Counted from the first letter of the stretch, positions 24,641-34,241 are shown. The stretch is 64,000 nucleotides of DNA from Allomeiothermus silvanus DSM 9946 (GCF_000092125.1 NC_014212.1:3000279-3064278), one strand, 5' to 3'. Made by a program: numbers and translations. Notes: generated by a model not told the origin, from the sequence alone.

Positions 24641-27126
24641 ATGTACAAAGGGGGGGTGGACGTGTGGCTTTCCCAGCGCCTCGAGACCCTGCGCCAACAC
24701 CCCGGACCGATCATTTTGGAGGGCGATCCCGAGTGGGGGGCTGCATACCTGATTGCCGCCTTAGCCGAGCGGCCTCTGGTCTGGCTAGAGCTCAACGCCC
24801 GCGACGCCAAAGACCCAGTGGTGCAGGGCAACAAGCTGGCCGAGGCCGTGGCGCGGGCGGTAGGAAGCCCACTTTTCGGTTACGCCCTGCCGTATAGCTA
24901 CGGGCTGTCGGTGCTGCAACAGCATCTCGAGCTACTGGGGCCGCTCACCTTCGCGCTCTCGGGGGCCGAGTACGGGGTCGGTCTGGCTCGCTCGCTGCTC
25001 GGGCTCCACCGCTCGGGCAGCCGGGTGATCTTGCACTTTTCCCATCTCCCCCCTGGGTTCCATCCCCCCGCCGGTAGTCTGCGGCTAGGACCAGAGCAAC
25101 TCGCCCTCACCCACGAGGAAGCCGCCGCGCTGGGGGCTGGGGGGATGAGCCGGGATCGGCTCGAGACCCTCTTAACGACGAGCGGGCGGGCTTACGAGCG
25201 CTTTTTGCTGCTGCTCGACGCCGAACGCGCTCTCCCCGGACCCCGCACTCGACCCAGCCCGCGCGGACCGCGCCCCCTATTAGGCGAAGAGCCTGCCACA
25301 ACCGAGGAACAAGCCCAGGCGCTTTTCAACGCCCTGGCCCGGCAGCGGCGCTGGATTGAGGCGCTCGAGCTGGCCAGCGTCCGCCTTCCCCATCTGGTTC
25401 CCCAAGCGCTCGAGCCCGCCGCTCAGACCATGTGGGCTCGGGGAACCCTGGACCTATTACACCAACTGCTGCGCCGCCTCCCCCCCGACCCTCGGGTGCT
25501 TCGCTGGCGGTTAGCCGCGGCGCTCGAGCAAGAGCAAGAGGCGGAACTTTTACCTCAGGTCGAGGCAACGCTGCGCCAGGAGGAAGCGCCCGAGCTACGG
25601 GCGCTATACGCCTTGGCTCTGTACTACCGAGGCGACCTGGAAGCATCGCTGCACCAGGCCCGCCGGGCCGCCGAGGCCGCAGCCACCCCGCTGACGTTGC
25701 ACCACTGGGGACGGCTCCGCGGGGTTTTGGACCCCGCCCAGGCCCTCCATACGTTAAAGGAGGCGCTGCGCCTGGCCGAGTTGCAGCAAGACCACTACCA
25801 CACCATCCTCTGCACCTTATCCCTCGCCCAGACTTTCAACGCGCTAGGGCGCTACGAGGAAGCAGCGGACTGGGCCGAATGGGGGCTCAACCTATACCAA
25901 CACGAAGGGCTAGGGCACGGCGGCCTACGGCTTCACCTTTTGCTCGAGTGGACCGCAAGCCGCACACTGCTGGGGCAAACCGCGGGTCTTGGGGAGCGCT
26001 TAAAGCAGGAAAACCCCTCTGGAAGCGCGAGCTCAAGGCTTGGCGCCCTTTTTCGCAGCACCCTGGCCGATTTTTACCTGAGCGAGGGACAGCCCGAGCA
26101 AGCCGAGCGAATCTACGCCGAGCTGGCCCAGATCACCCACCGCCGGGAGGACTACGCCGCTTTGGCTAACCTCTGGGTGCGGGTGTTGCTGGAATGCGGA
26201 CGGGAGGAGGAAGCGTTGCAGGTGGCCCGGCGGGCTTTGCGGCTTACCGAGGGGCTACCTCCCTTTTTTCGCCGACGAGCCCAGCTCGCCTATGGGATGG
26301 CCCTGAGCCTGCGCGACCCTACCCAAGGAGTAGAGGCCTTGCAAGCGGTGCTGCCTGCGCTGCGCGAGCCGCTATTGGCCCCTCGGCTGGCCCAGGCCGG
26401 GCTGTATCTGGCCCGCGCACAGCTGGCTTTGGGCCAAACCGCCGCCGCCAAGGCCACTGTGGAGTCCATCCGCAGCTTCGTAACCCCGGGGGGGCTGGGT
26501 ATCTGGCCGGTCCCAGGGAAGCCTTCCGCCCGACCCTGACCTTGCTGGGGGGAGAGCGCTTTGACCTCGAGCTGGACTTTCTGGGGGGTGTCCGGGTGAC
26601 CCATGCCCGGCTCGCCAACCCTTGCCGCTTGCGCTATGCCGAGCTGATGGCGGTCTTGGCCCTGCACCCAGCGGGATTGAACCTGGAAGCCCTCACCCTG
26701 GCGGTCTACGGTGAAACGGCCAGCCCCCAAACCGCCAAGGCCGACCTCTCGCGGCTGCGCAGGGAGGGGGTAGCGATCGAAAGCAAGCCCTACCGGCTGG
26801 CCGGTCGCTTGCGGGCAGACTTCCTCGAGGTAGAGGAGTTGCTCCAGCAGGGCCAGGTACGCAAGGCCCTGGGGCTATACCGCGGACCGCTCCTTCCCGG
26901 CTCGCAAGCCCCGGCAGTAGTCCAACAGCGCGAAGCGCTCGAGGAGAGCCTGCGCCAGGCGGTGTTGGCCTCGGGTGACCCCGAAGCGGTGTGGGTGCTG
27001 GCGGAGCAGTTCGCTCAGGACCTCGAGCTGTGGGAGCGGGCGCTTGAGCTACTCCCGCATAGCGATCCCCGCCGGGTCTTGGCCAAAGCTCGAGTCGAGC
27101 GGCTGCGGCGCGACTGGGGGGTATGA
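24641..27126 (+). pseudogene. SARP-like ATPase/TPR regulator with C-terminal winged helix, split by a frameshift
   Basis: The first frame (24641-26539) encodes ~630 residues. An ATPase-like N-terminal part (PIILEGDPEWGAAYLIAALA) is followed by repeated TPR-like helices (AGLYLARAQLALGQTAAAKA). Another frame then gives the missing C-terminus (LTLLGGERFDLELDFLGGVR, then LSRLRREGVAIESKPYRLAG), a SARP-type winged helix with a bacterial transcriptional-activator-like tail. The frames meet near a run of seven G (26488-26494); eight G would give one ~828-residue protein. The start is ATG 24641 or GTG 24656/24662. Cause: a mutation, phase variation or a base-call error. Confidence 0.65.
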
Positions 27127-27254
27127 TCCGCCGTGGTTCGAGCCTCCGGCATTTACCGGGTTCATCGGCTGAAAATTGCCACACCATACCCCCTAGGCTC
27201 TCCTCAGCCAGCGCTCAGCTGGCATGAATCTAATACGGTTTGGAGCAGGGGACG

Positions 27255-27671
27255 GTGGACGACGTGCAGTGCATTCTCGTGGTAGACGATGACCCCTCGG
27301 TGCGCAGCTTCCTGCGGCGAGGATTCTCGCTGGAGGGGTACACGGTTCAGCTTGCCGCCTCGGGGGAGGAAGGCCTGACCGTGGCGGAGGCCACCTCTCC
27401 GGACCTGGTGATCCTGGACCTGATGATGCCAGCCCTCGACGGACACCAGACCCTCTCCCGGCTGCGGGTAAAAAGCCCCGATTTGCCGGTGCTGCTGCTC
27501 TCGGGCCGCGACGACCCCGAGGAGCAAGAGCGGCTCCTGGAAGCCGGAGCGAATGCCTATCTGATCAAGCCGGTGGGTTTCGCGGAGTTACTGGCCGAGG
27601 TACGGCGGCTGATCGGCAGCTCGGGCTCGAGCGGGGGCGGATCTAGGGAGGCTCCTGACGAGGTGGGTTGA
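27255..27671 (+). CDS. Response regulator, receiver domain only
   Basis: The protein of ~138 residues has LVVDDDP, the phospho-Asp in LVILDLMMPALDG, LLSGRD, and the Lys in LIKPVG, followed by a Ser/Gly-rich tail. I chose the GTG at 27255 because GGAGCAGGGG precedes it. The histidine kinase gene starts 3 bp after its stop, so the two form a two-component operon. Its similarity to the receiver at 22238 suggests a duplication. Confidence 0.83.
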   Translation: MDDVQCILVVDDDPSVRSFLRRGFSLEGYTVQLAASGEEGLTVAEATSPDLVILDLMMPALDGHQTLSRLRVKSPDLPVLLLSGRDDPEEQERLLEAGANAYLIKPVGFAELLAEVRRLIGSSGSSGGGSREAPDEVG

Positions 27672-27674
27672 GCC

Positions 27675-28829
27675 ATGCCTTTGTACTTGCAGTTGGCCTT
27701 GATCTACGGTACTGCCCCTGGCGGTGCTCTTGAATGGCTATCGCGGCAAGGCGAACCTGCTCGAGGGAATCGGGGCTTACCAGTGAAGGGCCAACAGGCC
27801 CCCGGCGATGCCGGGACTCAGGGGCATGCCCCACCATCCCAGCCTGCCGGGGTCCCCTTCGAAATCAGCCACCGCACCTTCTTACGCGCCGTCCACCCTG
27901 ACGACCACAAACGCCTGAAAACCAAAGTGCGGCAGGTACTCGAAACGGGCGAACTCTACGAGGACGAGTTCCGGGTAGTCTTGCCGGGCGGGCAGGAGCG
28001 CTGGCTGGCGGTGCGCGGACGGGTCTACCGCAACCGCAGCGGGCAGCCCGTGCGCATGGCCGGGATCACCCTCGATACCACCCAGCGCCGTCTGGCTGAG
28101 GAGGCCCTACGCCAAAGCGAAGCCCGGCTGCGCGAGATCAACCAAGCCCAGCAGCGTTTCGTGGCCGACGCCGCTCACGAACTACGGGCACCGCTCACGG
28201 CCATCCAGGGCAACCTCGAGTTGCTCTATCGCTACCCGGAGATGCCCCCCCAAGACCGCATGGAGTCGGTGATCCAAGCCCTCCAGGAGGCCCGCCGGCT
28301 GGGACGGCTAGTAGCCGATATGCTGGCCTTGGCGCGGGGCGACGCGGGACACCGGCTCAAGCGCGAGTCCATCGAGCTAGACCGGGTGCTGCTGGAAGCT
28401 TTCGAGAGCACCTGCCACCTCAGCCAGCAGCACCGTCTTACCCATGAGCTGGAGCCCGTGCGGTTGGTGGGAGATCGGGATTACCTCAAGCAGTTGGCGC
28501 TGATCTTGCTAGACAACGCGCTTAAGTACACCCCACCTGGGGGGCAAGTGCACTTGGCCCTCTCCCGTCAGGAGGGCCACGCCGAGCTGCAGGTTTCAGA
28601 TACCGGAAGCGGAATCGCCCCCCAGGACCTTCCCCACGTCTTCGACCGTTTCTACCGGGCCGATCAGTCGCGCCGCCGCGACCCTGGGGGGAGTGGGCTG
28701 GGGCTTTCCATCGCTAAGTGGATTGTCGAGCAACACGGCGGGGAAATCTGGCTCGAGAGCGAACCCGGCCAGGGCACCCGTGCCGTCGTGCGGCTGCCCT
28801 TGCCTGGGGCGGGGCGCAGTGCGTTTTAG
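27675..28829 (+). CDS. PAS-domain histidine kinase with damaged N-terminus
   Basis: The 384-residue protein contains a C-terminal piece of a PAS domain (FLRAVHPDDHKRL to MAGITLDTTQRR), a HisKA domain with the phospho-His in ADAAHELRAPLTAI, and a HATPase domain (DNALKYTPPGG, DTGSGIAPQDLPHVFDRFYR, GSGLGLSI). The first ~60 residues look abnormal. In the +1 frame, bases 27712-27783 read LPLAVLLNGYRGKANLLEGI and then GAYQ, a likely original segment. A 39-bp element follows directly, and the front half of the PAS domain is absent. The catalytic core is intact. Confidence 0.8.
   Translation: MPLYLQLALIYGTAPGGALEWLSRQGEPARGNRGLPVKGQQAPGDAGTQGHAPPSQPAGVPFEISHRTFLRAVHPDDHKRLKTKVRQVLETGELYEDEFRVVLPGGQERWLAVRGRVYRNRSGQPVRMAGITLDTTQRRLAEEALRQSEARLREINQAQQRFVADAAHELRAPLTAIQGNLELLYRYPEMPPQDRMESVIQALQEARRLGRLVADMLALARGDAGHRLKRESIELDRVLLEAFESTCHLSQQHRLTHELEPVRLVGDRDYLKQLALILLDNALKYTPPGGQVHLALSRQEGHAELQVSDTGSGIAPQDLPHVFDRFYRADQSRRRDPGGSGLGLSIAKWIVEQHGGEIWLESEPGQGTRAVVRLPLPGAGRSAF
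27782..27820 (+). repeat. 39-bp double-hairpin element, copy 4 (in the histidine kinase)
   Basis: AGTGAAGGGCCAACAGGCCC runs on to GCCGGGACTCA. The stems are GGCC-AACA-GGCC and CCGGC-GAT-GCCGG. It is read as [13 protein letters not shown] in the kinase frame. It stands exactly where the N-terminal homology breaks. Confidence 0.88.
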
Positions 28830-28831
28830 GG

Positions 28832-30136
28832 TTATCCCAACGCTTTGAACACCTCGCCCACCGCCGCTAGGGTCTGCTCGAGTTCGACTTCGCCGTGAGC
28901 GGTGGAGAAAAACGCCGCCTCGAACTGGCTGGGCGGCCAGTACACCCCACGCTCCAAGAGCCCGTGGAAGAAGTGCTTGAAGGCCTCCGTATCCGACTGT
29001 ACCGCCTCGGCGTAGGTAGCCACCGGCCCGGCGTGAAAGAACACCGTGACCATCGAGCCGACCCGGTTCACCGTGACCGGGAGGGTAGCGGCCTCTTGGA
29101 TCCCGGCTTCCAACCTCGCCCCATAGCGCTCTAGCTGGTCATAGGGGCGTTCTTCGCTCAGGATCCGCAGGGTCTCGATCCCCGCCGCCATCGCGATGGG
29201 GTTGCCGCTCAGGGTTCCAGCCTGGTAAACCGGGCCCAGCGGGGCCACCTGGCGCATGTACTCGGCTTTGCCGCCGTAGGCTCCCACCGGCATCCCCCCG
29301 CCGATGATCTTGCCCCAGCACACCAGGTCCGGCTCGAGGCCCAACCGCTCCACCGCTCCGCCCAGCGCCAGGCGGAAGCCGGTCATGACCTCGTCGGCGA
29401 TGAGAAGGGCGCCGTGCTTGCGGGTGAGGGTGTGAAGAGAGGCGAGAAATTCGGGCGTAGGCACCAGCACCCCGGCATTTCCCACCACGGGTTCGAAGAT
29501 CACCGCCGCAATGCTATCCCCCCACTCGGCGAAAAGCCGCTCGAGCCCCGCCGGGTCGTTATAGTCAGCGACCAGGGTCAGCTCGGCGAAAGCCGGGGGA
29601 ACCCCGGCGCTCGAGGGGGCACTTTTCCCCGAACCCCCCCCAGCGCTCAGGAGGCCCGACCCCGCCTGCACCAAGAGCCCATCGGCGTGGCCGTGGTAGT
29701 TACCGCGAAACTTGACGATGTAATCGCGCCCGGTAACCCCGCGCGCCAAGCGCAAAGCGCTCATGGTAGCCTCGGTTCCGCTCGAGACAAAGCGCACTTG
29801 GTCGCAGCAGGGATAAGCCGCTAAGATCAGTTCGGCCAGTTCGATCTCGCGCTCGGTGGGGGCCCCGAAACTGGTTCCGTCCGTGAGGGCCTGCCGTATC
29901 GCCTCTACCACCCGTGGGTGGGCATGGCCCAGAATCATCGGCCCCCAGGAGCCGATGTAGTCGAGGAGTTCGTTGCCATCAACATCCCACATCCAAGCAC
30001 CCTGGGCTTTGGCAATGAAGCGAGGGGTACCCCCCACCGCTTTGAAGGCCCGCACCGGGGAGTTCACCCCACCGGGAATCACCCGCTGGGCCCGCTCGAA
30101 CAGGGCTTGGGACCGGGAATCCGAAACTACGCTCAT
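28832..30136 (-). CDS. hemL: Glutamate-1-semialdehyde 2,1-aminomutase
   Basis: The 434-residue PLP enzyme shows RVIPGGVNSPVRAF, the PLP lysine in WGKIIGGGMPVGAYGG, and FVSSGTEATMSALRLARG. It converts glutamate-1-semialdehyde to 5-aminolevulinate in the C5 pathway, directly after HemA. The start at 30136 (MSVVSDSRSQALFERA) matches the family. It is divergent from the hemA operon and shares a 213-bp control region with it. It is convergent with the histidine kinase gene, whose stop is 2 bp away. Confidence 0.93.
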   Translation of the reverse strand: MSVVSDSRSQALFERAQRVIPGGVNSPVRAFKAVGGTPRFIAKAQGAWMWDVDGNELLDYIGSWGPMILGHAHPRVVEAIRQALTDGTSFGAPTEREIELAELILAAYPCCDQVRFVSSGTEATMSALRLARGVTGRDYIVKFRGNYHGHADGLLVQAGSGLLSAGGGSGKSAPSSAGVPPAFAELTLVADYNDPAGLERLFAEWGDSIAAVIFEPVVGNAGVLVPTPEFLASLHTLTRKHGALLIADEVMTGFRLALGGAVERLGLEPDLVCWGKIIGGGMPVGAYGGKAEYMRQVAPLGPVYQAGTLSGNPIAMAAGIETLRILSEERPYDQLERYGARLEAGIQEAATLPVTVNRVGSMVTVFFHAGPVATYAEAVQSDTEAFKHFFHGLLERGVYWPPSQFEAAFFSTAHGEVELEQTLAAVGEVFKALG

Positions 30137-30196
30137 ACCTGTGACCGTATCACCGACCGGCCTACCCGGCAAGGGAGCCGACCCCAATGCTCAGCG

Positions 30197-30230
30197 GTGA
30201 CACTTTCGTGACACATATTCTGTCGATAAT
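30197..30230 (+). promoter_or_regulatory. Direct-repeat operator and -10 box in the hemL/hemA intergenic region
   Basis: GTGACAC (30197-30203) and GTGACAC (30208-30214) are exact direct repeats, 4 bp apart, period 11. Exactly 10 bp later comes GATAAT (30225-30230), facing hemA, and no -35 box is present. On the other strand the repeats read GTGTCAC. The 7-4-7 layout fits an OmpR/PhoB-family regulator, and one is encoded in the operon (35471-36241). Linking them is inference. Confidence 0.45.
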
Positions 30231-30349
30231 AGCTACTACTACTCTGGGGCTACCCGTACGTAGCTCCCATCAAGCAAAGCGGGGTATCGAAAGATGACCA
30301 AGGACATTCGTCCACGCAGCGGCTTCTACCATAGCGAAGGTGAGGATTG

Positions 30350-31528
30350 ATGGAGGCACTGGCCCTGATCGGGGTGTCCCAGCGGCGCGGGGGTACCGAA
30401 GCGCTCGAGGCCTGGACGGCCTGGGTGGAAGGGGTGGAGCGTTGGCCCCAGGCCTGGGTGCAAGAGGTGGTACCCATCACTACCTGCAACCGCTGCGACC
30501 TGGTGTTGGCTTTGCCCAGAGGGGTAAGCCTGGAGCGGCTGCGCAGCGAACTCATCCCCGCCGGCCTGCCGCGGGGGTACGCCTTCGCGGGGGAGGCGGC
30601 CTTTGAGCAGCTGTGCCGGGTAGCGGCTTCGCTCGACTCCTTGAACCCCGGCGAGGACCAGATCATGAACCAGGTGCGCTCGGCCTTCGAGGCCGCCCGC
30701 AGCAAAGGCACGGTTGGCCCCACCACCAGCCTGGCCTTCAACCTGGCCCTGCGAATAGCCAAGCGGGTGCGCCGCGAGGTGCCCCTGGCCCCGGAGAAAA
30801 CCAGCCTCTTCAGCCTGGCCCGCCCGGTTTTTGAGCGGTCCTTGCCCGCAAGGGCCAAAGTGGCGGTCCTCGGCGCGGGGGAGATGGGCGCGCTGGCTGC
30901 CCGCAGCTTGGCGGCGAATGCCCAAATCTCCTTGCTGATCGCCAACCGCAGCCTCGACAGAGCCCGGGCTCTGGCCGCCGAACTGCACGCGGAAGCCCTC
31001 GAGCTGGGCGTTTTCCTCGAGGGTAGAATTCCGGTGGATGGCCTGGTGTGCGCTACTCCGGTCGAGCACCTGATCGGCGAGGATTTTCTGGCCCGGCAAC
31101 CCCGGCTGCGGGCCATCGTGGATCTGGGCCTCCCGCACAACATAGACCCTCGGCTGGCGGCGAAAAGAGGTCTAGTGCTCATCGACCTCGAGCGCATGCA
31201 AGCTCTGGGCGAAGAGCGGCGCAAACAGTTGCAGGTGCATCTGGCCCGAGCTGAGGCAATCATCCAAGAAGAACTGGAGGCTGCTCTTGCAGAGTGGGCC
31301 GAGCGTCGGTTGGGTATGGCTATCGCCCAGCTCCGCGAGCGCTACCGGGCAACGCTGGAGGGGTTGTTAGGGGAGTTGCTGCCGCCCGAGGAGATCCACC
31401 GGCTGGCGGGCCGCTTTGCCCATCTGCCCATCAAAGGATTGCGGGGCCTGGTACGCTCGCACGGGCTCGAGGCAGCCCAGGTCTTCCTCGACGAGGCCGG
31501 GCTGGGTCAGGGGGTCGAGCGTGTCTAG
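30350..31528 (+). CDS. hemA: Glutamyl-tRNA reductase
   Basis: The 392-residue protein has the active-site Cys in ITTCNRCDLV, GEDQIMNQV, an NADPH-binding motif LGAGEMGALAARSL followed by IANRSLDRA, and a helical dimerisation domain. It reduces Glu-tRNA to glutamate-1-semialdehyde. The ATG at 30350 follows GGTGAGG. It opens a long heme gene string and overlaps hemC by 8 bp. Confidence 0.93.
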   Translation: MEALALIGVSQRRGGTEALEAWTAWVEGVERWPQAWVQEVVPITTCNRCDLVLALPRGVSLERLRSELIPAGLPRGYAFAGEAAFEQLCRVAASLDSLNPGEDQIMNQVRSAFEAARSKGTVGPTTSLAFNLALRIAKRVRREVPLAPEKTSLFSLARPVFERSLPARAKVAVLGAGEMGALAARSLAANAQISLLIANRSLDRARALAAELHAEALELGVFLEGRIPVDGLVCATPVEHLIGEDFLARQPRLRAIVDLGLPHNIDPRLAAKRGLVLIDLERMQALGEERRKQLQVHLARAEAIIQEELEAALAEWAERRLGMAIAQLRERYRATLEGLLGELLPPEEIHRLAGRFAHLPIKGLRGLVRSHGLEAAQVFLDEAGLGQGVERV

Positions 31529-32435
31529 GGTAAGAATCGCCACCCGGGGTAGCCGCCTGGCCCGGTGGCAGGCCGAATGGGTAGCTGCCCAACTGCAAGA
31601 CCAGGGGATTGCCAGCACGCTGGTCATCGTCGAAACCCAAGGCGACCGTGAGCGGGTGGCGTTCTCTCAAATGCAGGGCCAGGGGTTTTTCACCAAAGCG
31701 GTACAGGATGCGGTGCGCGAAGGGCGAGCGGACCTCGCCGTGCACTCGCTCAAGGATCTGCCCTCCGCCCCTACCCCAGGGCTGGTGCTGGCGGCTATAC
31801 CCATCCGGGAAGACCCCCGCGAGGCGCTATTGGTGCTCCCCTCGGCTTGGGACGCCCAAGCCCCGGCACTGCCGCTGGCTCCGGGAGCGCGGGTGGGCTC
31901 GAGCGCGGTGCGCCGCCAGGCCCAACTGGCCCAGCTCCGGCCTGACCTAAAGCTGCTGGAGCTGCGCGGCAACGTCCCTACCCGGGTGGAGAAGCTCCAA
32001 AGCGGCGGTTACGAGGCGATCCTGCTGGCCTGGGCGGGTCTGAAGCGGCTGGGGCTGGATCTGGGGGGGCTCGCGGTACGGCTTCTAGAGCCCCGAGAGT
32101 TTGTGCCCGCGCCGGGGCAGGGGGCATTGGCCCTCGAGTGCCGCGAAGAAGACACCCAGCTACGAGGGGTCCTGCAGGGACTGGATGACCCTACCGCCCG
32201 CCTCACCGTGGGGATCGAGCGCGGCCTGATGGCCCGGCTCCAGGGGGGCTGTCAGCTGGCCCTCGGCGCGAGCGCTCAGAGGGTGCAAGGAGGCTGGCAG
32301 CTCCTGGCCTGGTACGGCGGCAGGCGGTACGAAGCGCTCGGCGCCGAACCCCAGGATGTGATCGAGGGCATCTACGCCCAGATTCTGGCCGATCACCCGG
32401 AGGCCATAGGCGCGATGGGGGAGGTGCGGCGGTGA
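31521..32435 (+). CDS. hemC: Porphobilinogen deaminase (hydroxymethylbilane synthase)
   Basis: The 304-residue protein has RIATRGSRLARWQAEWV, the catalytic Asp in AVHSLKDLPSA, and the cofactor-binding Cys in LQGGCQLALGA. It polymerises four porphobilinogens to hydroxymethylbilane. The start is the GTG at 31521, which overlaps the end of hemA; this fits the conserved N-terminus better than any upstream codon. Confidence 0.92.
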   Translation: MSRVRIATRGSRLARWQAEWVAAQLQDQGIASTLVIVETQGDRERVAFSQMQGQGFFTKAVQDAVREGRADLAVHSLKDLPSAPTPGLVLAAIPIREDPREALLVLPSAWDAQAPALPLAPGARVGSSAVRRQAQLAQLRPDLKLLELRGNVPTRVEKLQSGGYEAILLAWAGLKRLGLDLGGLAVRLLEPREFVPAPGQGALALECREEDTQLRGVLQGLDDPTARLTVGIERGLMARLQGGCQLALGASAQRVQGGWQLLAWYGGRRYEALGAEPQDVIEGIYAQILADHPEAIGAMGEVRR

Positions 32436-33136
32436 CGGTCGCCCTAACCCACGCCGAAGGACGCCTGGAAGGGTTAAGGGAACGCCTTGAAACGCAGGGG
32501 TATAGGGTGGTGCACTACCCGCTGATAGCTACCCAGACCCTGCAGGGGGTAAGCCTGGAGCCGCTCGAGGCCTGCTGCTGGTGGCTCTTCTCGAGCCAGG
32601 CGGCGGTTCGGGCGGTGGTGGAGCTAGGGGGAAGGTTCGCGGGGCACCGCCTCGGAGCGGTAGGGGAAGGCACCGCCAAGGCCTTGCGGGATCTGGGCCT
32701 CGAGGTCGAGTTGGTGAGCCCGGAGGGCCACGCTGAATCCCTGGCCCGTGCTTTCATCGCCTGGCAAGCCCCGGGGCCGGTAGGGCTCCCGCGCGGGAAC
32801 CGGGCGCTACCGACCCTGGCCGATCTGCTGGAGGGGGCTGGGTACGAAGTGCACGCTCTGACGGTATACAAAACCCTCACCCAGCCCTGGCCCCCGGATG
32901 CGCCAATCCCCGATCTCACCGTGCTGGCAAGCCCTTCGGCGGTGGAAGCTTTGCCGGTGGAGGTAGCCCGGCAGACCCACTGCATCGCCCTGGGGCCGAG
33001 CACCGCGCAAAGCTTGCGGGCCTGCGGCCTCAGCTATAGCCAAGCCCAAAGCCCCACCGTAGAAGGGGTGATCGCGGCCATCGAACACGCTACCCAGGCC
33101 CTACCCCGCTCTGCCGTCCCCGGTTTGCACGGCTAA
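32432..33136 (+). CDS. hemD: Uroporphyrinogen-III synthase
   Basis: The 234-residue protein has the weakly conserved two-domain HemD pattern: WWLFSSQAAVRAVVEL, GAVGEGTAKALRDLG, LTVYKTLTQPWPP and VLASPSAVEAL. It closes and inverts ring D of hydroxymethylbilane. The GTG start overlaps the hemC stop by 4 bp. Its position between hemC and hemB supports the call. Confidence 0.88.
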   Translation: MTVALTHAEGRLEGLRERLETQGYRVVHYPLIATQTLQGVSLEPLEACCWWLFSSQAAVRAVVELGGRFAGHRLGAVGEGTAKALRDLGLEVELVSPEGHAESLARAFIAWQAPGPVGLPRGNRALPTLADLLEGAGYEVHALTVYKTLTQPWPPDAPIPDLTVLASPSAVEALPVEVARQTHCIALGPSTAQSLRACGLSYSQAQSPTVEGVIAAIEHATQALPRSAVPGLHG

Positions 33137-33177
33137 AGTGACGTTGTTTCGCCGAACGCAGTTAGGGAAGGATACCG

Positions 33178-34224
33178 ATGAAGACCCATTCCAAAGAACC
33201 ACCGATCGCTTCGACCCCCGGGCCAGCTCTGCCGCCTCTACCCTATCGGCCCCGGCGGCTGCGCCAAAGCGCCGCCTTGCGCGACAGTGTGGCCGAGACC
33301 CGGCTCCACCCGGAAGATCTGATCGCGCCATTCTTCGTGATCCCAGGCCAAGGGCGCGAGGAGCCGGTTCATGCCCTACCGGGAATCGCGCGTTACAGCG
33401 TGGATTTGCTGCTACCCCAGCTCGAGCGCTCCCTCAAGCTGGGGGTGCGCTCGGTAATGCTCTTCGGGGTGCTGCCCCCGAGCGAAAAAGACCCGCTGGC
33501 CCAAAGCGCCGCCGACCCGGGCGGCCCGGTTCCTACCGCTTTGCGTGCCGCCCGAAAAGCCTTCGGCAACGACCTGGTGCTCTACGCCGATGTATGCCTT
33601 TGCACCCACACCGACCACGGGCACTGCGGGCTACTCAAGGAGACGCCTAGGGGCGTGGTGATCGACAACGACGCGAGCTTGGTCCAACTGGCCCGGATGG
33701 CGCTAACCCAGGCCGAGGCCGGGGTGGACTGCGTGGCCCCCTCGGACATGATGGACGGGCGGGTAGGCTACCTGCGCCGGGCGCTGGATGAAGCCGGGCA
33801 CACCGGGGTGGGCATCCTCTCCTACGCGGTAAAGTACGCCAGCGCCTTCTACGGCCCCTTCCGCGAGGCCGCCGGGAGCGCCCCCAGCTTCGGCGACCGC
33901 AGCACCTACCAGATGGACCCCCGCAACGCCCGCGAGGCCTTGCGCGAAGCCCGGCTGGACGAGGAAGAAGGGGCCGATTTGCTGATGGTAAAGCCCGCCC
34001 TGGCTTATCTGGACATCCTAGCCCGGCTCCGGCCCACCACCCAGCTGCCACTGGTAGCCTACAACGTAAGCGGGGAGTACGCCATGCTCAAAGCAGCGGC
34101 GGCAGCAGGGGTGCTCGAGGAGGGCCGGGCCGTGCGCGAAACCCTCACCGCGATCAAACGGGCCGGAGCGGACCTCATCATCACCTACCACGCCCTAGAG
34201 GCGCTCGAGCGCGGTTGGCTGTGA
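33178..34224 (+). CDS. hemB: Delta-aminolevulinic acid dehydratase (porphobilinogen synthase)
   Basis: The 348-residue protein has DVCLCTHTDHGHCG (zinc-type Cys cluster), the Schiff-base lysines in AVKYASAFYGPFR and LLMVKPALAYLD, and PSDMMDGRVGYLR. It condenses two 5-aminolevulinates to porphobilinogen. ATG 33178 follows AGGGAAGGA. The first ~20 residues are a Pro-rich extension before the conserved YRPRRLRQS. Confidence 0.93.
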   Translation: MKTHSKEPPIASTPGPALPPLPYRPRRLRQSAALRDSVAETRLHPEDLIAPFFVIPGQGREEPVHALPGIARYSVDLLLPQLERSLKLGVRSVMLFGVLPPSEKDPLAQSAADPGGPVPTALRAARKAFGNDLVLYADVCLCTHTDHGHCGLLKETPRGVVIDNDASLVQLARMALTQAEAGVDCVAPSDMMDGRVGYLRRALDEAGHTGVGILSYAVKYASAFYGPFREAAGSAPSFGDRSTYQMDPRNAREALREARLDEEEGADLLMVKPALAYLDILARLRPTTQLPLVAYNVSGEYAMLKAAAAAGVLEEGRAVRETLTAIKRAGADLIITYHALEALERGWL

Positions 34225-34241
34225 ACAACAGGAGGTGGGGA

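Noticed and set aside
30250-31263. 337-codon minus-strand ORF opposite hemA
   Set aside because: Its translation is Arg/Ser/Ala-rich without domain features, as expected for an antisense frame in GC-rich DNA; hemA on the other strand is unambiguous.
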